The notes under the pieces are model-generated. The model made no database searches. It was not told where the DNA came from and saw nothing but the letters and a program-made list of their open reading frames with translations. 6,463 bases of DNA, taken from positions 1 to 6,463 of the forward strand of contig DLVS01000199.1 in the NCBI GenBank assembly GCA_003445095.1, read 5' to 3'. This DNA is from Verrucomicrobiales bacterium (lineage in GTDB: Bacteria > Verrucomicrobiota > Verrucomicrobiia > Limisphaerales > UBA9464). The translations under genes were made by a program, and so were the position numbers. The stretch's first letter is position 1. Each line of letters begins with the position of its first letter. Below are positions 1-5,375 of the stretch, piece after piece.

Positions 1-613
1 CGGTGTCCGGCACGTCGCCGCTCGCTTCGAACCCAGGATTCTGCACGACTACGTTACCTTCATCGCGTTGAACCAGGGTTACACCATCCAACACGACTGT
101 CGCATCGCCTGAATTCACCGTCTGGAGCTTGATGTTTGCGAAGTCAGCGGCCGCGCTGAACGACACATTTCGAAATAGGTAGGGTGCCCCACCCGTGACC
201 GGCTTCACGTTGGTGATCTTATCGAGAGACACGTCGTCCACCAAGGTGGACAGGTCGATCGTGCCGCCACAACAGGCACGAGCATCATAATAGAACTGAA
301 TCCAGTAACGCTTTCCCGCCACCAATCCCGTGATGTCTTGCGACAAACTGGATGCCCCTTGCATGAACGCCACCCGCGTCTGATCGGGAATCGGCGTGCC
401 GCCGTTGTGAAAGGGACCGTCAGATTGGTTAACGCCACTGCCGCCCTGCCACGAGTCGATGGGGCCGTAGTGCGGGAACGTGTCGTTGTAATTCGCCTCG
501 AAGCTGGGGTTGAGTACGAGGCCCGCGTGAACGAGCTCGAGAGAGTTCAGTGAGACCGCGAGGAGCGCAGCCTGCAAAAAGGGCGACGAACGGAGGTTTG
601 TTTGACGTTTCAT
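1..613 (-). CDS. Secreted repeat protein with NPxFE-type beta-sandwich-like domains (partial, C-terminus off the left edge)
   Basis: The frame is open from ATG at 613 to the window edge: 204 full codons and no stop. Residues 1-30 form a signal peptide: basic start MKRQTNLR, hydrophobic LQAALLAVSL, and a cleavage site after VHA. The mature protein starts GLVLNPSFEANYND. A first domain (about 33-183) contains a W at 55, a PFHNGG turn, YWIQFYYDA, a vicinal Cys pair (C114, C115) in ARACCGGTIDL, and an LDGVTLVQRD end. A second copy begins at about 188 (VVVQNPGFEASGD), giving a repeat of roughly 157 residues cut by the window. The NPSFE start, internal Trp and LDxVxL end resemble secreted carbohydrate-binding or DUF642-like jelly-roll domains, but the exact family and ligand are not established. 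It lies 131 bp downstream of the CotH-family gene on the same strand. No clear Shine-Dalgarno precedes the ATG; the signal peptide fixes the start. Confidence 0.85.
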   Translation of the reverse strand, partial: MKRQTNLRSSPFLQAALLAVSLNSLELVHAGLVLNPSFEANYNDTFPHYGPIDSWQGGSGVNQSDGPFHNGGTPIPDQTRVAFMQGASSLSQDITGLVAGKRYWIQFYYDARACCGGTIDLSTLVDDVSLDKITNVKPVTGGAPYLFRNVSFSAAADFANIKLQTVNSGDATVVLDGVTLVQRDEGNVVVQNPGFEASGDVPDT

Positions 614-744
614 AGAGGTTGCGGGTTGACGACAATGTGACCGCGAAGACGTGATGACGTTTCGCGCCCGGCATTGCGTGGGATAACTCCTTTAGTATTG
701 GTGGAACTTGGGACGCGAATGCCATGTCCGAAATCCACTCTCCG
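614..744. other. Intergenic spacer between the CotH-family gene and the NPxFE protein gene
   Basis: This 131-bp gap has no convincing terminator hairpin. On the minus strand an AAAGGAG sequence (complement of 687-693) lies 12 nt before an ATG at 674. That ATG opens a frame that runs into the downstream gene out of phase, with no family resemblance, so the AAAGGAG is probably not a used ribosome site. Confidence 0.4.
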
Positions 745-3700
745 TTACCTTAGAAGCATTTCGGAGTTGGCTGGCTGGCGCCTCAGCCGCCACCAGGAAA
801 CGGAACTGGAAGGCGCCGGAACTTCAATCTCCCACCGACCTTGGTCATCAGGTTCCAACGTCCGTTCAGGCAGCCATTCATCGAGATCGATGCTGCGTTC
901 CAGCAACGCGAGAATTCGTGGGGCCGATCGTCCGGCGATGATCACGTTGCCCGACGGGAGCTGACGAATCGTTTCGATAGCCACTGGCAGCTCGGCAAAT
1001 TCCGCCGTCAGTTCCACGTCGCCAGTCATCGCGAGGGTCAGGGTTGACAAGCCGCCCGTCGGAATCTCCCGCCACCCGGCGAATCGCCAACCCGGGTTCG
1101 GCTGGGCCGTCAACGTGAGCGGATTGTTGCGAAAGTAAGTACCGATCCATCGTTGGTCGGGCGAATTGGTAATCCCCAGCAAAGTGGTTTGGAGAATGCC
1201 ACCCGCGGGATCGGACACCGCGAGCGACAACGAACTGAGTCCGAGGATTGGGAAGCGGCTCTGCAATTGCCGGCGTACCGCGGCCGGACGTTTGCGGGCA
1301 AACTCACGCAAATACTCGACGTGCGTTCGCCACTCTGCCAGCGAGCCGGGACTGCGCCATCGTCGAATATGTTCGCTCATTTCCGGAGCCAACGTCGCCG
1401 AATAGCCGTCAATCAGAGCGATTGAATGGGCGGGAAGATAGGCAGAATTGAGCAGGTCCGAATAGACGTTGAGGAACAGGCGACGGAATTCTCGATTTTC
1501 CATGAGCCCGCCGAACAGGCGAGTCGTGTCGGCATTGCTGTGGCCGTGGAGTCCTCCAGTTCCTTGAAGTTGATGCTCCAGCATGTCGACGTCCCAGGCC
1601 GGTTGATCCGCCCAAAAGCCGCCCCACCCGACGTCGTTGTCGAATTGCAACCACCGAAACCGACCGTCCGGCGTGCGCGGCCGCCAAAGGCGGTGGTTGC
1701 CGATATCCCAACGATACGTAAACGACTCGGCCACCTTGTAGAGCGCGTAGTTGAGAGGCTCCAGGGCATTGGTCATCCACGCATAGTTGGTCGCCACGGA
1801 AAGGTCATGCGACTGGAGGAACCCCATCATTTCGTTCCAACGGACCAGATCACCCGCACGCGGCGCAGCATAGCCCTCCAAGTAGTCGAGTTCACTTTCG
1901 GGCACGTTCGCGGCTCGGGCTACGAATTCAGCGTCTTCCTTGTTCTTGAGATAATGCAGGCCCCAATACTCTCCGTTGATAAACACCACCACTAAGCGAG
2001 CGGCCTGGGTTTCGACTCCAAAGGGCTCAACGAGGGATTGCATGAGTTCATCGCGCTGAAAAGCGTACATCTGATCGTGGCCCGTCGGCCGTAAGAGCAC
2101 GTGTTCATATACGTCCCAGGGTCGATCAGGAAAGAGTCGAGCTTGAAAGGGGCGGCGCCCTTCAAACGCAGTGGCGTCCAAGTCGAGCCCTTTCACGGGG
2201 AAATTCTGTGACGTGTTTCCGTGAATCTTCACGCCTGCTGGCTGCGAGATGAGCGTGGCATTGTTAGTCTCAAATATCTCTACAAACACAGGGCGCTCCC
2301 ATTCGGCGCCCCGCTGATTGTAGTTCCCCTGGTTCCCCGGAACGTAAATACCTCGCTCGGCGCCGAAAAAGTTGTCGCGAGCCGTAGTTAGGGCGACCAC
2401 GGGCACCGAGTACCGCGCTCGCCCGGCGGGCGCGACGAAGAAACTTCGGGTCACGACGGAGCTGGCCAACGCGCCAGATTTGATGGTCCGGGCTCGCACG
2501 GACCAACCCTTGAATACTTCCCCAGCGGGAATAGCACCTCCTGGAGTCGTCGGGATGTTGGCGATGGTGTTGGGAGTTCCGGCGCGGGAGCGAACTCGAA
2601 TGGGTCCGGAATAACGAGTTGACGACTCATTCGGCTCCGAACCATCCAAGGTATAGACGATCTCGGCGGCGGTACTGCTGGTTGAGAGTTCGAGTAAGAA
2701 CTCGTTCATGTAAAATCCGCCGGCGTGCGAGAAGGCGGGTGGTTCCAGAAATTCAGCCGAGCCCGGTGTCGTATTGGCTCGGCCGGGAGTGGGCTCGGCA
2801 AAGAATCGCCACGCCGATTGATCGTTCGTAGTTCGCCCAAACGAGACGTCGCGCGGAACCGGTCCGAAGGTGACGGCATCGGCGAGTGATCCATCGGGCC
2901 GGGTGAGCAGCAACACTTCGCCGGTGCTGCTGAGCTGGAAATTCGTATGGCGCCATTGGCCTAGCGGTAACGCGTACTTTACCCCAAGTCCCGCTTCCAC
3001 TCCGCGTCGTTCCGCGTCAGAAAGCGCGCGGTCGAACATCAAGATTTCTGCGATATCACCGCCAAACGCCCCATACGCTCCGGAGCCAATTTCAAGGGGC
3101 GCGGTGACATAATCCCGGGGCGAGGCCATCCCCTCTCGAGCCAAGGCTCCGGCGAGGTACAGCCGGGGTCGCTTGAGGTCATACACCACTGTGACCACGG
3201 TGAAGTCCACTCCAATGTCCGTGGGCGCGACCGCCAAGGCCGGCATATAACTCGAACCGTGTTCATAAACGGATGCCCCATTGACTCCCAAGGATACTCC
3301 CGCACCTCCATTGCGATCTCCTCCGTGCTCAGCACCAAACAGCCACCGTTGACCGCTAATTCCTCCCACTCCCCCGATAGACTCAGGGTCATTTTCCTGC
3401 GCCATGACGGGTCGTGCCACCGCCATCAAAGTAAATGAGTTAGTTCCCGCTGGTCGGATAACCCTCAGGCCGTCATCTGCGCCGTCGAAGTGGAGTGCTG
3501 GCAAGCCATTCACCACGGCGTTTCGCCATTCGGGTTGGCTGGTGGCACTCGGTTGTCTTGCCGGACCGACCTGGTTGATCGAGTCGTTCCAACGCTGCAC
3601 CAGTCGTGCCGCGCCGACGGCTCGCACTTGCCCAGGGTCGTCGGGGTTGACGGTGTCGGCCCGCAGCCACAGGACGAGACCTCCCACGGACTCTGGCGCC

Positions 3701-4014
3701 CGTGCGTCGGTGGGAACTGGCTGACGGTCCTTCCCGGAAGCGAAGACTACCAAAAATTCTCCGGGGGCCAGAGAACCACCTTGGAAGCGCCAGCGAAAGG
3801 GACGGTCAGGATCGTCACTCACGCCCCAGCCGTCTAAGTTCGCTGGAGCGTCTCCAACGTTAGTTAACTCGAACCAGTCAGGAGCGTCGGCATTCTCGTC
3901 GCGCAATGTTTCCCCATTGGAAGATTGCAGCTCATTGATGCGCAGCAGCGGGCCCGCCATCGCGGAGACGATTCCCCACGCGATAGCACTCGAATAAGCC
4001 AGACGGCGGAACAC
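745..4014 (-). CDS. Large secreted CotH-kinase-family protein with lamin-tail, ConA-like, chitobiase-type and InlB-like domains
   Basis: This is a 1089-residue exported protein. Start: GTG at 4014; an in-frame TAG sits only three codons upstream, and the next Met (19) would destroy the signal peptide (MFRRLAYSSAIAWGIVSAMA, cleavage after AMA). Domains in order: lamin-tail (LTD) first half 22-100 (INELQSSN, DWFELTNVGD, GEFLVVFASG); ConA/LamG-like jelly roll about 105-352 (GLVLWLRAD, DIAEILMFDRALSDAE); LTD second half 355-395 (HTNFQLSSTGEVLLLTRPDG, DVSFGR); chitobiase/hexosaminidase C-terminal-like 424-528 (YTLDGSEPNESS); CotH fold about 535-905 (YVPGNQGNYNQRG, VKIHGNTSQNFPVKG, FINGEYWGLHYL, FDNDVGWGG); InlB-like repeat 928-1008 (GWRFAGW, LTAEF); and a C-terminal module 1012-1078 (LLERSIDLDEW ... 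WWRLR) like the E-S-x-DL-x-W ... FYR end common in this phylum. CotH proteins are atypical secreted kinases. Candidate ATP/metal residues here are K608, D770, D792 and D794, assigned by eye. Substrate unknown; catalysis uncertain because a conserved Glu appears to be Asn691. Confidence 0.93.
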   Translation of the reverse strand: MFRRLAYSSAIAWGIVSAMAGPLLRINELQSSNGETLRDENADAPDWFELTNVGDAPANLDGWGVSDDPDRPFRWRFQGGSLAPGEFLVVFASGKDRQPVPTDARAPESVGGLVLWLRADTVNPDDPGQVRAVGAARLVQRWNDSINQVGPARQPSATSQPEWRNAVVNGLPALHFDGADDGLRVIRPAGTNSFTLMAVARPVMAQENDPESIGGVGGISGQRWLFGAEHGGDRNGGAGVSLGVNGASVYEHGSSYMPALAVAPTDIGVDFTVVTVVYDLKRPRLYLAGALAREGMASPRDYVTAPLEIGSGAYGAFGGDIAEILMFDRALSDAERRGVEAGLGVKYALPLGQWRHTNFQLSSTGEVLLLTRPDGSLADAVTFGPVPRDVSFGRTTNDQSAWRFFAEPTPGRANTTPGSAEFLEPPAFSHAGGFYMNEFLLELSTSSTAAEIVYTLDGSEPNESSTRYSGPIRVRSRAGTPNTIANIPTTPGGAIPAGEVFKGWSVRARTIKSGALASSVVTRSFFVAPAGRARYSVPVVALTTARDNFFGAERGIYVPGNQGNYNQRGAEWERPVFVEIFETNNATLISQPAGVKIHGNTSQNFPVKGLDLDATAFEGRRPFQARLFPDRPWDVYEHVLLRPTGHDQMYAFQRDELMQSLVEPFGVETQAARLVVVFINGEYWGLHYLKNKEDAEFVARAANVPESELDYLEGYAAPRAGDLVRWNEMMGFLQSHDLSVATNYAWMTNALEPLNYALYKVAESFTYRWDIGNHRLWRPRTPDGRFRWLQFDNDVGWGGFWADQPAWDVDMLEHQLQGTGGLHGHSNADTTRLFGGLMENREFRRLFLNVYSDLLNSAYLPAHSIALIDGYSATLAPEMSEHIRRWRSPGSLAEWRTHVEYLREFARKRPAAVRRQLQSRFPILGLSSLSLAVSDPAGGILQTTLLGITNSPDQRWIGTYFRNNPLTLTAQPNPGWRFAGWREIPTGGLSTLTLAMTGDVELTAEFAELPVAIETIRQLPSGNVIIAGRSAPRILALLERSIDLDEWLPERTLEPDDQGRWEIEVPAPSSSVSWWRLRRQPANSEMLLR

Positions 4015-4200
4015 GACGAAAGGCTAACGATGAATGGGGCGTTCGCCAGTTCGGCAGTTGGATTTGGGTCTCGGTGATTTCGAGCCTTGATGCGATAGGT
4101 GGGCTAGAATCAGGAAAAAGAGTGAAGCCCGCATCAGCGAGAGTGCCCCCGTTTCCCTACCTCCAATCGCCTTCCCGTTCGACCGCACTCCGGAGCTAGG
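4015..4200. other. Intergenic spacer upstream of the CotH-family gene
   Basis: This 186-bp gap separates two minus-strand genes. Just past the upstream stop codon is a perfect 8-bp palindrome CTCCGGAG (4188-4195), too short to call a terminator. A 36-codon open frame (4134 to 4024, minus) with a hydrophobic start ends in the TAG that lies in phase with the CotH-family start; its reality is doubtful. I see no clear promoter boxes. Confidence 0.4.
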
Positions 4201-5052
4201 TCAGATCGGCGACGAGTTTTTGGCCAATCGCCCGGAGGGCTTCCGTACCCCCTGCCGAAGGGCAACGATCCCACCGAGACCGAGGCCCAACAACAGGATT
4301 GGAGAACCGGCGTCAGGGACCGACTTGGTTATGGTGGTAATTTCGGTGGTGGTAGTCGTGACCACATGCGAGGTCAGATCCTCGATAACCACAATTAGCG
4401 TATGTTTGCTGCCTGGTTCTAGCGGCTCAAAGCCCAGCCAAATTCCATCTTGTACTTCCAGGGGTACCGTCGTCGGATAGATTGCCGTACCAAACGTCGC
4501 ATCGGCCCCCAAAGCCGTGTAGAGGTTGTCGGATGACGGCAGGTAAACCGTGTATGGGTGGTTCGGATCCGTCGTTTGCCGGTAGGTTTGGAGGTTAGGG
4601 ATCGAAACGCCGTCAAAGGTCACGGAAAAGGAGTAACCGTCCAAAAACCCGTCCATAAAGCCCAACAGTTCCGCCGCGGTAAATGTCGTGGGCGAGTCTC
4701 CGAAAAGGGCCATATTGTTGTTCAGACCATAGGCCAATGGCATGAAAATCGGTCTGTCCGCCGGCAAAGCGATCTGCTCTGGTGGATGATACGACAAGAA
4801 GAACACGTCTCCTTGATCGCCAATCGGCAAAAAGATCGCCGGATCCTTGGTAAAAAATGGATTCTGAGCGAACGGTTGTCGCGCCTGCCACTGCAGGTAG
4901 CGTTCGGCCAATTGGAGTTGCGATTGGCCGGCGATCGAGTCGCCGGGGGCCACGATCTGGGCGTGAACTGGGACCGTAAGCCCGAGGAGGGAGACGAGGC
5001 CAAGCGGGCGCAGCACATTAGGTCGGTGGGTGAAGTGGATCAGTCGTTTCAT
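4201..5052 (-). CDS. Secreted protein of an uncharacterised family with VPDSG-CTERM-type sorting signal
   Basis: This is a 283-residue exported protein. ATG at 5052 is chosen over the upstream in-frame GTG at 5127 because it begins a good signal peptide: MKRLIHFTHR, hydrophobic LGLVSLLGLTV, cleavage after VHA (residue 31). The mature part has RYLQWQARQPFAQNP (51-65), GDVFFLSYHPPEQIALPADRP (81-101) and MPLAYGLNNN (104-113), then FDGVSIPNLQTYR (146-158), LPSSDNLYTA and DGIWLGFEPLEPGSKHTLIV (202-221). This order (W-x-x-W-like start with NP, GxVxFL, PAxxPIxxPL, VDGxxVxxLxxYR, GxWxxLxPLxPGxHT) matches, from memory, a widespread family of uncharacterised secreted bacterial proteins. A Thr-rich linker (232-243) leads to VPDAGS (245-250), a hydrophobic helix (251-265) and a basic tail: an exosortase-type C-terminal signal, suggesting processing and surface retention. 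Biochemical function unknown. No Shine-Dalgarno is evident. Confidence 0.88.
   Translation of the reverse strand: MKRLIHFTHRPNVLRPLGLVSLLGLTVPVHAQIVAPGDSIAGQSQLQLAERYLQWQARQPFAQNPFFTKDPAIFLPIGDQGDVFFLSYHPPEQIALPADRPIFMPLAYGLNNNMALFGDSPTTFTAAELLGFMDGFLDGYSFSVTFDGVSIPNLQTYRQTTDPNHPYTVYLPSSDNLYTALGADATFGTAIYPTTVPLEVQDGIWLGFEPLEPGSKHTLIVVIEDLTSHVVTTTTTEITTITKSVPDAGSPILLLGLGLGGIVALRQGVRKPSGRLAKNSSPI
4243..4320 (-). other. VPDSG-CTERM-like protein sorting signal
   Basis: Residues 245-270 of the gene ending at 4201: the VPDAGS motif, the hydrophobic segment PILLLGLGLGGIVAL, then R-Q-G-V-R. VPDSG-CTERM is a PEP-CTERM-like tripartite signal known in Verrucomicrobiota and handled by exosortase-type transpeptidases. 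This copy has Ala in place of Ser or Gly in the motif and carries 18 residues from the first Arg (266) to the stop, longer than the few basic residues that are usual. Confidence 0.8.
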
Positions 5053-5122
5053 GGAGCGATGGTCTTGGTCCGCGGATAGGATGGACACCTGCCGGTGCGA
5101 ATGGTCCGCGGCCACTTCCGTT

Positions 5123-5148
5123 CGCACCCACCCGCACCCACTCGGGTG
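5123..5148. repeat. Tandem 9-bp direct repeat with overlapping hairpin
   Basis: CGCACCCAC occurs at 5123-5131 and again at 5133-5141. It is followed by CGGGTG (5143-5148), which can pair with CACCCG at 5129-5134 (6 bp, 8-nt loop) or, through GGGTG, with CACCC at 5135-5139. It lies upstream of the chosen start of the VPDSG-CTERM gene and could sit in its leader; a chance origin is not excluded. Confidence 0.4.
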
Positions 5149-5234
5149 AGGTCAAAATCAAGCAAGGCCGATGTCCACCTTCTCATGCGTAGAAATTAGG
5201 GAAAACGGCTCACACCAAATCCAGAGCGCGACGA

Positions 5235-5280
5235 GTGACCCGTTATTCCGCAGAAATACGCATGTTAAGTTGTGGGTCAC
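5235..5280. repeat. Perfect 7-bp inverted repeat in the divergent intergenic region
   Basis: GTGACCC (5235-5241) and GGGTCAC (5274-5280) are exact reverse complements separated by 32 nt. The spacing suits a pair of half-sites or a weak stem better than a compact operator. No flanking extension of the match is seen. Confidence 0.4.
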
Positions 5281-5375
5281 CTCAGCCGGCCGGGGTCGAA
5301 GACAAGCCCAGAGATGGCAGTTTCCCGACGAACGTGCGACGGTCGCGCGCGCCCACCCGGTAAGTGATCCCCCCA

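Larger units (their letters stand above)
5053..5375. promoter_or_regulatory. Divergent intergenic region (323 bp) between the VPDSG-CTERM gene and the kinase
   Basis: No convincing gene lies here. It must carry the promoters for both divergent genes, but I cannot point to clear -35/-10 boxes. Visible structure is a 9-bp direct repeat with a small hairpin (5123-5148) and a 7-bp inverted repeat (5235-5241 with 5274-5280). The stretch around 5190-5225 is AT-richer than its surroundings and is the best place to look for promoter elements. Confidence 0.45.

Noticed and set aside
429..725. 98-codon minus-strand frame with AAAGGAG upstream of an internal ATG at 674
   Set aside because: It overlaps the NPxFE protein gene in another phase, has no signal or domain resemblance, and its codon pattern is that of a shadow frame. 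The signal-peptide-bearing frame is clearly the real one.
1426..1995. 189-codon plus-strand frame inside the CotH-family gene
   Set aside because: It is antisense to the CotH domain, whose motifs are intact; the long frame is expected from GC-rich antisense sequence.
4188..4195. CTCCGGAG palindrome as a terminator
   Set aside because: Eight bases with no loop and no following T-run cannot support a Rho-independent terminator call.
4325..4375. GGTGGT-rich stretch as a possible tandem repeat
   Set aside because: It is the reverse complement of consecutive Thr codons in the Thr-rich linker and is explained by coding.
4558..5079. 173-codon plus-strand frame opposite the VPDSG-CTERM gene
   Set aside because: Its translation is charged with no recognisable fold, and the opposite strand has a signal peptide, family motifs and a sorting signal.
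5053..5127. GTG at 5127 as start of the VPDSG-CTERM protein (25 extra residues)
   Set aside because: The extension is polar and would bury the signal peptide that begins cleanly at ATG 5052.
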